64,000 nt of DNA from an uncultured Dyadobacter sp. (lineage in GTDB: Bacteria; Bacteroidota; Bacteroidia; Cytophagales; Spirosomataceae): NCBI RefSeq assembly GCF_946482605.1, contig NZ_CAMLSE010000035.1, positions 1 to 64,000 on the forward strand. The letters are read 5' to 3'. A program made the translations under genes and the position numbers. The stretch's first letter is position 1. Each line of letters starts with the position of its first letter. Positions 43,324 through 52,222 of this stretch are shown in pieces. The notes beneath the pieces are model-generated. The model saw only the letters and a program-made list of their open reading frames with translations. It was not told where the DNA came from and did not search any database.

Positions 43324-44817
43324 TTACCATTCCTTCCGGATGCCCAGGTACCCCCCGGTCCTGTCCCGGAACACGTCGCCCTGATCGGCTGCCACCTTTG
43401 CGATAATGCTGAGTTTCTTTTGACGGGGCAGGAAGTACTGTGCACCCAGCACCGACGAGAATTGCCCTCTTGCCGGATCGAAATCGGCACCGGGTGTCCC
43501 GAAGTTTGTGCTGTAAGAAAGCCTCAGCGTCATCAGAAGCGATGAGTTAAAGCGGCCTTGCGCTCCCGCATACCACATATTCACACGGTTGTTGGGAAAA
43601 AACCGGTAGTTGCCTCCGAGCTTGACCGGATCCATATCCTTACCCGGAATGATGAACGGGGTGCCCACGGTTTTGCCCTGGTACGACCACCCTTCCTGGT
43701 ATTGGGTATGGTTGAAATAATTGTCTGCCCCCTGGTATTTGCTGCCTGGGATGTAGAACTCCGAGCCCGACTGGTCTTTGGTGGTCAGGAATTCCAGTGT
43801 AAGATGGGTGAGTGTAAAGCCCTGATATTGGTTGCCCTGCTGCAATTTCAGGTTGACGCCGTACAGCCCGTCGGGGATATTTTTGAACAGCATACTCGAC
43901 ACATCCTCGAACGGGTGCTGATGATAAACAAAGAGCTTGTACCCATTCCATTTTGTTTCGAATGCAAAATCATAACTGCCCAGATGGTTGCCGAGCCGGT
44001 AACTGTCAAATGCTCCGTACCCGTTTTTGTCAAACCAGTTTTTGGAAGTAAATGCAAGTACCACATTCGGGTAGAACTTCCAGGAAGAAGGCAATTCACC
44101 GTCGACGGCCAGTTCGGGATGATCTTTGAGGTAGTCGGCATGCCCTGCCCACATTACATTGTGGTTCAAACCGAAATAAAACTTATTCTTATTTTTCCCT
44201 AACCGGAAATACAGGAATTTCTGATGCAGGCGCACACCCTGAATATAGTCGGTATTGAACCAGCCATGCGCAAACCCTGCGTGAACGGCCAGAAAATTCC
44301 CCGTGAACTTCAAAGGCGTAAACCCGACGGTGCCGATCTGAATCTTGGGTATCGGCAGTGAATTTCCCGACACGGCGTAAAAACCGGAAGACAATGTCGT
44401 ATCTCCAAGCCCCATTACCTCCTTTCTTCTCCCGACATACAACTCCGTTCTTTTGAAACGGATACTTGCATGCGCCTCAGGCAAAATGAATTGAAAACGG
44501 TCGGTCTTGTCGTATGTCCCGACCGGGCTGACGCCCGCGCTCCAGTCGAATTTTCGGGATCTCCCACTCAGGCTGTCGTAAAAAACATAATTCTTGCGAA
44601 CGGTTGCCTGGATCACTCCGGCCGCAGCATGGTCGGGTACGGCCCCGAACTGATTGGTTCTGAACCAGAAAGGCGTTTCTTCATTGGAAGATACATAGGC
44701 ACCTGCTTCTGCATTGCCCTGCAATCCAGCCAGGGACGCCCGTTTCTGAGCCCACAGCGTTCGTGGCAAAAAAAAGGCAAGAAAAAGGATCGTAATGGTT
44801 CTGATCAGGCGTATCAC
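43324..44817 (-). CDS. Capsule assembly Wzi family outer-membrane protein
   Basis: Outer-membrane beta-barrel protein of about 497 residues from GTG 44817 (signal peptide IRLIRTITILFLAFFLPRTLWA before QKRAS); an ATG at 44883 would give a 46-residue leader, which is less likely. The mature part shows the Wzi pattern: LAGLQGNAEAGAYVSSNEETPFWF at the N terminus, many aromatic-ended strands (FYFGLNHNVMWAGHA, KWNGYKLFVYHQHPFED) and a C-terminal GDVFRDRTGGYLGIRKEW. Wzi is a lectin-like barrel that anchors capsular polysaccharide. No capsule biosynthesis genes lie in the window. Its place inside the permease array, on the same strand, is unusual. Confidence 0.87.
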   Translation of the reverse strand: MIRLIRTITILFLAFFLPRTLWAQKRASLAGLQGNAEAGAYVSSNEETPFWFRTNQFGAVPDHAAAGVIQATVRKNYVFYDSLSGRSRKFDWSAGVSPVGTYDKTDRFQFILPEAHASIRFKRTELYVGRRKEVMGLGDTTLSSGFYAVSGNSLPIPKIQIGTVGFTPLKFTGNFLAVHAGFAHGWFNTDYIQGVRLHQKFLYFRLGKNKNKFYFGLNHNVMWAGHADYLKDHPELAVDGELPSSWKFYPNVVLAFTSKNWFDKNGYGAFDSYRLGNHLGSYDFAFETKWNGYKLFVYHQHPFEDVSSMLFKNIPDGLYGVNLKLQQGNQYQGFTLTHLTLEFLTTKDQSGSEFYIPGSKYQGADNYFNHTQYQEGWSYQGKTVGTPFIIPGKDMDPVKLGGNYRFFPNNRVNMWYAGAQGRFNSSLLMTLRLSYSTNFGTPGADFDPARGQFSSVLGAQYFLPRQKKLSIIAKVAADQGDVFRDRTGGYLGIRKEW

Positions 44818-44945
44818 AGCTGCATAAAGGATTCCCCCGCAAGATAAAGACACAGAGCACAATATCCTTGTATGGATGGTCACCTTTAACGAAAGATTAA
44901 TTAAAGGGGAGGAAAGAATGAAAAGGAAGAAAGCGACGAGCCTGA

Positions 44946-47315
44946 CTAATCTGTTCTCAAACTGTCAACCGGATTCATCATTGCCGCTTTTATACTCTGA
45001 AAACTGATCGTCAGCAAGGTCACTATCACTGCCGTAATGCCCGCGCCTGCAAACACCCACGGGCTGACCGCAATATGATATTTATACTTTTGCAGCCACT
45101 CTTCCAGAAAGTAATAGGCCATAGGCGACGCAATTACGCAACTGAGTAACACGAGCAGTATAAAATCCCTGGAAAGCAGCAGCCACAACTGGGCCACCGA
45201 CGCACCCAGCACTTTTCGGACACCAATCTCTTTCGTCCGCCGCTCGGCCATGAACGAAGCCAGTCCGAATAGTCCGAGACAACTGATCAGGATCGCCAAC
45301 ACTGCGAAAATGCCCGCCAACTGGCCGATCTGATCCTCACTGCGAAATTTCTGGCCATATTCATCATCCACAAAACGGTACTCGAACGGGTACGACGGAT
45401 TGTACTTCTCGATCACCGGTTGGATCGCCGCGAGCCCTTTTTTCAGGTCGACCCCGCTTTTGAAACGGATCAGGCTCTGAAACGTAAAATCCGGGCGCAT
45501 GAGCATTACAGCGGGCTGTACTTCGTCGTAAGGATTTTGTTGGATCACATTTTTGGTAACCCCTATTACCGTCATATCATCATCCCCGAATCTGATATGG
45601 CTGCCTACCGGATTTTTAAAACCCATCAGCTTCACCGATGCCTCGTTAAGAACCACCGCATTGCTATCGGAAAGCAATTTTTCTGCAAAAAACCTACCCT
45701 CTTTCAGTTTGAGCCCGGCAGCTTTAAAATACGCAGGATCGACCATCAGCGCGGAAAACAGCGGCTGGCTTTTGGGATCCATTCCCGGCCATGAAAACGC
45801 ATTCCATTGATTGTAAACGCCTGTCATAGGGCTCGACGTCCTGCTTACCGCTTCGATGTATCCGCTGCCCATCAGCTCTGTTTTCATCGGCACAAAATTC
45901 TTTTGCAGGTCGCTGGAAAGGCTTAGCCAGATCAGCTTTTCGGGATTATAACCCATTGGCCGGCTCTTCGCGTGCTGGATTTGCTGGAAAACGATCACCG
46001 TGCCGATGATCAGCGCGATCGAAAATGTGAACTGGGTGACAACCAGTATCTTTCTCGGCAAATTGGCAGCTTTTCCCACCTGAAATGTACCTTTCAAAAC
46101 CTTCACAGGCATAAACCCCGAGAGGTATAATGCCGGATAACTGCCTGCCAGCAAGCCCGTAATAATACAGCCCGTAAAAGCCACGGCCATTAACGGCGCA
46201 TCGTTCAGGCTGAAAGTAATATGCTCAAATCCAACATTTTTGAGATAAGGCAATGCAAATTCTACGATCACCAGCGCAAGTACGAAACCCAGCAACGCCG
46301 TCAGCATCGATTCCGTCAGAAACTGCGCGATGAGCTGCTGCCGCTGTGAGCCGACCGCCTTGCGGATCCCCACTTCGCGGGCCCGCTTTTCCGAACGTGC
46401 TGTGCTGAGATTCATAAAGTTGATGCAGGCGATCAGCAGCACGAGCATTCCGATCACCGCAAAAAGCCGCACATATTCGATCGCTCCTCCGGTATTGACC
46501 CAGTCTTTGAATTCACCGAATAAATGCCATTTCAGCATTGGATGGACAAAAAGCAGGCCTTCACCCTCGGCATTCGTCTTCTGCCGCACCAGGTTCGCGA
46601 TCCGCTTTGAAAACGCTTCGGGTGTCACACCCTCATTCAGCTGCACATAAGTTTGAAGAAAGTTGTTCCCCCATTCATCCAGTGCGCCGCGCACAAAGTC
46701 CGACGTAGCAATATTCAGCTCATAAGGCATCAGGTAGTCGAATTCCAATGATGAATTCTTTGGAACATCCTCTAATACCCCCGTCACCATCACTTCGAAC
46801 TGATTGTCTATTTTGATCAGCTTCCCTACCGGCTCCGCATTCCTGAACATTGCCTTGGCCAGCGACTCGGTCAGTACTATGGAATACGGGTTTTTCAAAA
46901 CCTGCTCCACATTGCCTTTGATAAGCGGGAAGGTGAATATTTTTAAGAAATCAGTATCTGCGTAATATCCTTTTTTACTTAGTTTTTGCTCACCTGCCAC
47001 AAGACTGTGCTTATCACCCCAATCTACCCGGGTAACATGTTTCACCTCGGGAAAATGTGCCCGCAGCTCGGCTGCCAGCGGAAGCATTACGCCGTTCTGC
47101 GTGCCTTTCTGGTTATTGAAATACGTCTTTTTCATAACCCTGGCAATGTTCGCCCGGTTTTCATGAAAATCATCAAAGCTCCATTCATACCGCACCCAAA
47201 GGCCGATCAGCAGCGCCACAGCCATTCCCATCGCTAATCCCAGGATATTGATAGCAGAATAGGCTTTGTTTATCGACAAGTTTCGAAGCGCTATTTTAAT
47301 GTAGTTTCTGAGCAT
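44946..47315 (-). CDS. Double-FtsX permease, array copy 8, type A
   Basis: 789 residues starting MLRNYIKIALRNLSINKAYSAIN. The type A marks are GMAVALLIGLWVRYEWSF in helix 1, SEKRAREVGIRKAVGS in the first coupling segment, and GASVAQLWLLLS after the second (KEIGVRKVL). The copies at 52223 and 59640 share these almost exactly. The second periplasmic domain contains SSPMTGVYNQWNAFSWPGMDP, a WPG-type loop also seen in the other A copies. The C terminus is NPVDSLRTD, the only copy with Asp instead of Lys in this motif. The Wzi-like gene follows about 130 bases downstream. Confidence 0.93.
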   Translation of the reverse strand: MLRNYIKIALRNLSINKAYSAINILGLAMGMAVALLIGLWVRYEWSFDDFHENRANIARVMKKTYFNNQKGTQNGVMLPLAAELRAHFPEVKHVTRVDWGDKHSLVAGEQKLSKKGYYADTDFLKIFTFPLIKGNVEQVLKNPYSIVLTESLAKAMFRNAEPVGKLIKIDNQFEVMVTGVLEDVPKNSSLEFDYLMPYELNIATSDFVRGALDEWGNNFLQTYVQLNEGVTPEAFSKRIANLVRQKTNAEGEGLLFVHPMLKWHLFGEFKDWVNTGGAIEYVRLFAVIGMLVLLIACINFMNLSTARSEKRAREVGIRKAVGSQRQQLIAQFLTESMLTALLGFVLALVIVEFALPYLKNVGFEHITFSLNDAPLMAVAFTGCIITGLLAGSYPALYLSGFMPVKVLKGTFQVGKAANLPRKILVVTQFTFSIALIIGTVIVFQQIQHAKSRPMGYNPEKLIWLSLSSDLQKNFVPMKTELMGSGYIEAVSRTSSPMTGVYNQWNAFSWPGMDPKSQPLFSALMVDPAYFKAAGLKLKEGRFFAEKLLSDSNAVVLNEASVKLMGFKNPVGSHIRFGDDDMTVIGVTKNVIQQNPYDEVQPAVMLMRPDFTFQSLIRFKSGVDLKKGLAAIQPVIEKYNPSYPFEYRFVDDEYGQKFRSEDQIGQLAGIFAVLAILISCLGLFGLASFMAERRTKEIGVRKVLGASVAQLWLLLSRDFILLVLLSCVIASPMAYYFLEEWLQKYKYHIAVSPWVFAGAGITAVIVTLLTISFQSIKAAMMNPVDSLRTD

Positions 47316-47366
47316 GGTGGTAAGAGTTTGACAATTAAGTAATGTGGCCTTTGGGGCGGCATCCCT

Positions 47367-49781
47367 CTATTCGCCCCGCAACGATTTCACGGGATTCATC
47401 ATAGCCGCCTTCCCGCTTTGGAAGCCGACGGTAAGCAATGCAATACCGACCGCAAACAGGCCGGTTACCGGGAAAATCCACCATTGAACCCCCACCTGAT
47501 AAGCAAATCCCTGCAACCACTGCCGCATACCTGCCCACGCAATGGGTGTGGCAATCACCAGCGCAACGCACACCAGCACAAGGAACTCGCCCGAAAGCAT
47601 GCCCACGATACTGCCTGCCGATGCGCCAAGTACTTTTCTGATACCTATTTCCTTTGTCCGCCGTTCTGCAGAGAAAGCAGCCAGGCCGAAAAGACCAAGA
47701 CAGGCGATCACAACCGCAATGCAAGTGAAATACAGCACAATACTGCCCGTGCGCCGTTCCTTTTCATAGTTTTTTTGAAAGTCCTGGTCAAGGAATGAGT
47801 AGGAGAATGGGATATCAGGGTTCAGTTTCCTCCAAGCCGTGCTGGCCGAAGCCAGTACCCGGGTGTAGTCTTGTGTTTTGACATTGGCAATCAAATACTG
47901 GTACTTGTCGGTGATACTCGTAGTAAGCGCATAAGGTTTAATGGCCTCGTGCAAGCTCCGGAAATTGAAATCTTTGACAACACCTACCACTCGCAGGTTT
48001 CGGCGCTGGCCACCCAGCTCGAAAAATACATTTTTCCCCACCACCGAAGCCACATCGTAGCCCAGCCCTCGAACGGCCGTTTCGTTCAAAATAATACTGC
48101 TTGAATCTCCGCTGAATCCCTTGGTAAAAGATCGGCCCGCAGCCATTTTCAGGCCCAGTGTTTCAATGTAATCATCCCCAACAGTCGCAAAATGAGTATC
48201 GACTGCATCGTGGATGGTCTTATTTTCCGCGTAGATAAGCAGGTCTTCGATATTTTCAATACCCGGGTAAACCGATCCGCTTGTAGCCGTCTCCACACCC
48301 GCGATCCGCAGCATTTCTTCCCGGAACGCGTTATAATTAGACACTGCCTTTGGGTTCCTGAATGGCACTACAAGTTTTTGCTCCTTGTCGAAACCCAGGT
48401 TCCGGGTTTGCAGAAAAGACAATTGCTGGCCGATCACAATAGCTCCGAGAATCAGGATAATGGACACCGTAAACTGGAATACCACGAGTCCTTTCCGTAA
48501 CAATACAGCCGAAGCTACGTTCACGAGCCTGCCCTTAAGCACGCTCACGGGTTTAAATGACGACAGATAGAAGGCGGGATAAAGCCCGGCAACAAGCCCG
48601 GTGAAGAGCGTAATCCCCGCCATCCAATACAGAAAAGCCGGATGGGCAACCATATCCAGGCGTTTGCCGGTCAGATTATTAAAATAAGGCAAAAGCAGGT
48701 TTACAATCAGTACCGCGGCCGCCAGGGCCATTATGGCCAGCATCATCGACTCGCCCAGGAACTGATAAACGAGCGACTGCCTGACCGCACCCATTACTTT
48801 CCGCACACCCACTTCCTTGGCCCGCTTTTCGGATCGGGCAGTGCTCAGGTTCATAAAGTTGATGCAGGCAATAAGCAGCAGGAATACCGCGATGGAACCG
48901 AAGATATAGAGGTAAGTCATGCTGCCATTCGGAGCAATTTCGTTGCCGATGCCGGATGTCAGGTAAATGCCGGTTACGGGTTGGATGAACAGCTTTTTCG
49001 AAACGCCCAGTGCTTTCAGGTCCGCGGCGCCGTGACGGTTCAGGAACGGGGTCAGTTTCGATTCGAATGCCACCGGATCGGCACCATCTCGCAGCTTGAC
49101 GTACGTGTGAAAAATATTATTCATCGCCCAGTTATTCTGACTCACGACCCAGCCGCCCATATCTCCGTTTTGCATTGATAAAAAGACGTGGGCATTGATA
49201 TGTGATTGCTGGTTCCGGTAAACACCCGTTACGGTATAGTCAAAGTCACCGAATGTGAGCCCTACCCGGATCACTTTACCTACCGGATCGGCATCTCCGA
49301 ATAGTTTATCGGCGACATCCTCGGAAAGCACCAAAGTATTGGGCCGGTTCAGCGCATTGCGTGCATTCCCGTATTTAAAATCATAGGTAAAAACCTCGAA
49401 CAATGTCGAATCGGCATAGTAGCAATTAGTCTCATAAAATGGTGTGACTTTGCTACCGTCTCTGCTTTCCAGGAGCATACGGTCAACACCTGAAAATTTG
49501 AGCAAACGCGCCACCGATTGCACTTCGGGGAAATCGGTTTTAAGACCTGCCGCGAACGGCCCGGGCGTTCCGGCCCATTTCTCGTTCGGGACTTCCATGG
49601 CAATGCGGAAAAGCCGGTCGGCCGACCGATGATGCTGATCAACACTCAATTCATCGGAGATGTACAGCACGATCAGCAAGCAAGTAGCCAGCCCCAGCGC
49701 CAGCCCGAAGACATTAATAGCCGTGTAACCCTTGTTTTTCAAGAGATTACGAAAAGCGATTTTCAGATAGTTTTTTAGCAT
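47367..49781 (-). CDS. Double-FtsX permease, array copy 7, type Y
   Basis: 804 residues starting MLKNYLKIAFRNLLKNKGYTAIN. Coupling segments are RAKEVGVRKVMGAVRQSLVYQF and RRTKEIGIRKVLGASAGSIVGMLS. The first is close to that of the incomplete copy at the window edge (VRKVMGSVRQQL), which groups the two as type Y. LTGKRLDM after helix 3 is a further shared mark. The periplasmic domain has VLSEDVADKLFGDADPVGKVI. The C terminus is NPVKSLRGE. The gap to the gene upstream is 33 bases and to the gene downstream 51 bases. Confidence 0.93.
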   Translation of the reverse strand: MLKNYLKIAFRNLLKNKGYTAINVFGLALGLATCLLIVLYISDELSVDQHHRSADRLFRIAMEVPNEKWAGTPGPFAAGLKTDFPEVQSVARLLKFSGVDRMLLESRDGSKVTPFYETNCYYADSTLFEVFTYDFKYGNARNALNRPNTLVLSEDVADKLFGDADPVGKVIRVGLTFGDFDYTVTGVYRNQQSHINAHVFLSMQNGDMGGWVVSQNNWAMNNIFHTYVKLRDGADPVAFESKLTPFLNRHGAADLKALGVSKKLFIQPVTGIYLTSGIGNEIAPNGSMTYLYIFGSIAVFLLLIACINFMNLSTARSEKRAKEVGVRKVMGAVRQSLVYQFLGESMMLAIMALAAAVLIVNLLLPYFNNLTGKRLDMVAHPAFLYWMAGITLFTGLVAGLYPAFYLSSFKPVSVLKGRLVNVASAVLLRKGLVVFQFTVSIILILGAIVIGQQLSFLQTRNLGFDKEQKLVVPFRNPKAVSNYNAFREEMLRIAGVETATSGSVYPGIENIEDLLIYAENKTIHDAVDTHFATVGDDYIETLGLKMAAGRSFTKGFSGDSSSIILNETAVRGLGYDVASVVGKNVFFELGGQRRNLRVVGVVKDFNFRSLHEAIKPYALTTSITDKYQYLIANVKTQDYTRVLASASTAWRKLNPDIPFSYSFLDQDFQKNYEKERRTGSIVLYFTCIAVVIACLGLFGLAAFSAERRTKEIGIRKVLGASAGSIVGMLSGEFLVLVCVALVIATPIAWAGMRQWLQGFAYQVGVQWWIFPVTGLFAVGIALLTVGFQSGKAAMMNPVKSLRGE

Positions 49782-49814
49782 AGTTCTATTTTTTGGGAAG
49801 AAATTCTTTTCGCC

Positions 49815-52220
49815 CTACTCCCTCCTTAATGACTTAACAGGATTCATCAAAGCCGTCCTTACCGACTGAAAAATCACTGTAAACAAAGCAATGAGCAGCG
49901 ATAGTCCGGACGCCGAAAGGAATATCCAGGCGCTGATTTCAACTTTGTACGGGTAATTTTCGAGCCATTTTTGCATGGCATAATACGCCGCGGGAAACGA
50001 TAGCGCGAAGGATACGGCCACAAGTTTGACAAAATCTGTTGAAAGCAATGCCACAATGCCTGCGATAGAGGCACCAAGCACTTTACGAATCCCGATTTCC
50101 TTCATGCGGCGCTCGGCCGCCAGCGTGGCCAGGCCAAACAAACCGATGCAGGAAATGAAGATGGTCAGCACTGCTCCAAAAAGCATGATCTGCTTCCATT
50201 TTGCTTCCGATTCATAGCTTTTGAGATTCTCCTCGTCGATGAACTTGTAGCTGTATGGTGCCAGCGGGAAGAGCTTCCTGAATGTTTTCCCAATGTGTGC
50301 GAGGCTAGCCGATGCTGTACCGGCCTTGACGCGGATAAATACTTTCCCGAATGGATTGCCCGGCTTCATCGTAAAAAGCTGAGGCCGGATGCTGGCAGTG
50401 AGCGACTGGAAATGGTAATCTTTCACAACACCCACCACCGTGTATTTCTCGCCGGGACTATACCAGAAATCCACCTCTTGCCCGAGCGGCTTCCGCCAGC
50501 CTGCTTTTCTGACAAATGCTTCATTCACCAATATCGCTTTAGTTGAATCCGAAGCAAGCGTTCCCGACAGTTCTCTGCCTTGTACCAAAGGTATTTTCAG
50601 CACCGACAGATAATTAGAACCAACCGTTTCATAAGAGAAATCCACTTCTGCTCCCTCATTGACCTTCGCTATCGTGCCCCACTGGCCGCCATTTTTGGGT
50701 GTAACGGCGGTAATGGACGGGTTTTTCAATAATTCATCGGTCAGTAACCGTGCTTCCTGGCGTGTCAGGTTCTGTTTTTCGATGCTGATCAGGTTCCGAT
50801 CGTCATAACCCAGCTCCATATCGGTCAGGAAGTTGAATTGGGAACGCATGGTCAGCGTGACGATGATCAGGAAAGATGCGAGCGCAAACTGCACTACCAC
50901 CAATGTCTTTTGCAGATAATTCCCTCCTGAGAAATTGAACCGGCTGTAAAGCGTCTTCACCGGATCATAGCCGGAAAGAACTACGGCCGGGTAAAAGCCA
51001 GCAAGCAATGCGGTGAGCACAAATAGCAGGATATAACCCGCGATGAGTTGCCAGTCGAAAAGATAGGAAAGTGCCAGTGCTTTGTTGGCAAGGTCATTAA
51101 ATGTGGGTAAAACAGATTCTACCAGCAGGAGAGCCAGTGTAAATGCTGCAAAACACAATACAAACGACTCGCCCAGAAACTGCGCCGCAAGCTGAAACCT
51201 ACCACCGCCAACCACTTTCCGTACGCCGATTTCCTTGGCACGTTTCAGCGAACGCGCGACGGTCAGATTCACGAAATTGATACAAGCGATGAGCAGGATG
51301 AATAATGCAATACCTGAAAGCACATAAGAGAATAAGGGCCTGCTGCCGTTTACGAGACCGTTTTCTGCTGCCAGTTGTGCGTCTAAATGGATAGCGGTAA
51401 ACGGCTGCAATGCATAATACCGTTTGTTTTTAAGTCCAAATTTTTCCGCAACGGCCTTCATTGCGTCACGGGCGTCGGACTGGTAAATGCGGTTCATGGT
51501 CGCATTCACGGCCTTGATATTCGCACCGGGAGTCAGTTTTACGAAAGTATTGAGCGAGCTGCTGAACCACGCCTCTCCCCGCATTTGCGACTCCGGGATG
51601 GGTAATGGTTGCAAAATATCGAATTGAATGGAGGAATTCTGGGGACATTTTGCCGCCACACCGGTCACTACAAAAGGTTCGAAAGCCGCATTTTCATCGT
51701 ACGAATCCTTGAAAAGCAATGTCTTGCCCAGTGCATTGGCGGTACCGAAATGTTTCTCCGCCATTTCCTCCGAAATGACGACCGAACGCGGCTGCGACAG
51801 CGCCGTAAGCGGGTTACCGCTCAGCAAGGGGAAAGAGAATATCCTGAAAAAGTCACGATCGGCCTGGTACACATCCTGGCTGGTCACCTGGTCGCCCAGC
51901 TTTATATCGTTCCTATGCTGCCGGTAACGTGTAAATGCCTCGATTTCGGGCGTACCCGCCGAAAACTTCGGTCCCGGAAGGTAACCCGTGATGCCGCTGT
52001 TATTTTCCAGCACGCCTGCCGGCGTCACCGATTTGAAAGTGACCCGGTAAATGTTCGGATTATTGGCATGAAAGCTGTCATAGCTGACCTCATCTTTGGT
52101 ATAGAGCATGATCAACATAGCCGCCGCCAGCCCAATGCTCAGCCCGGTAATGTTGATCACCGAATAGACCTTGCTCAGGGCAAGTGTCCGCAACGCGATT
52201 TTCAGGTAGTTTTTTAGCAT
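49815..52220 (-). CDS. Double-FtsX permease, array copy 6, type X
   Basis: 801 residues from ATG 52220 (MLKNYLKIALRTLALSKVYSVIN); the frame remains open to 52340 inside the preceding gene, but only this start aligns with the paralogues. The type X marks are GGRFQLAAQF after the first coupling segment (RAKEIGVRKVV) and GASIAGIVALLS after the second (RRMKEIGIRKVL). Within helix 2 it has VNLTVARS where the others read NLSTARS. The C terminus is NPVKSLRRE. Only two bases separate its start from the stop of copy 5, so translation is probably coupled. Confidence 0.93.
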   Translation of the reverse strand: MLKNYLKIALRTLALSKVYSVINITGLSIGLAAAMLIMLYTKDEVSYDSFHANNPNIYRVTFKSVTPAGVLENNSGITGYLPGPKFSAGTPEIEAFTRYRQHRNDIKLGDQVTSQDVYQADRDFFRIFSFPLLSGNPLTALSQPRSVVISEEMAEKHFGTANALGKTLLFKDSYDENAAFEPFVVTGVAAKCPQNSSIQFDILQPLPIPESQMRGEAWFSSSLNTFVKLTPGANIKAVNATMNRIYQSDARDAMKAVAEKFGLKNKRYYALQPFTAIHLDAQLAAENGLVNGSRPLFSYVLSGIALFILLIACINFVNLTVARSLKRAKEIGVRKVVGGGRFQLAAQFLGESFVLCFAAFTLALLLVESVLPTFNDLANKALALSYLFDWQLIAGYILLFVLTALLAGFYPAVVLSGYDPVKTLYSRFNFSGGNYLQKTLVVVQFALASFLIIVTLTMRSQFNFLTDMELGYDDRNLISIEKQNLTRQEARLLTDELLKNPSITAVTPKNGGQWGTIAKVNEGAEVDFSYETVGSNYLSVLKIPLVQGRELSGTLASDSTKAILVNEAFVRKAGWRKPLGQEVDFWYSPGEKYTVVGVVKDYHFQSLTASIRPQLFTMKPGNPFGKVFIRVKAGTASASLAHIGKTFRKLFPLAPYSYKFIDEENLKSYESEAKWKQIMLFGAVLTIFISCIGLFGLATLAAERRMKEIGIRKVLGASIAGIVALLSTDFVKLVAVSFALSFPAAYYAMQKWLENYPYKVEISAWIFLSASGLSLLIALFTVIFQSVRTALMNPVKSLRRE

Positions 52221-52222
52221 GA

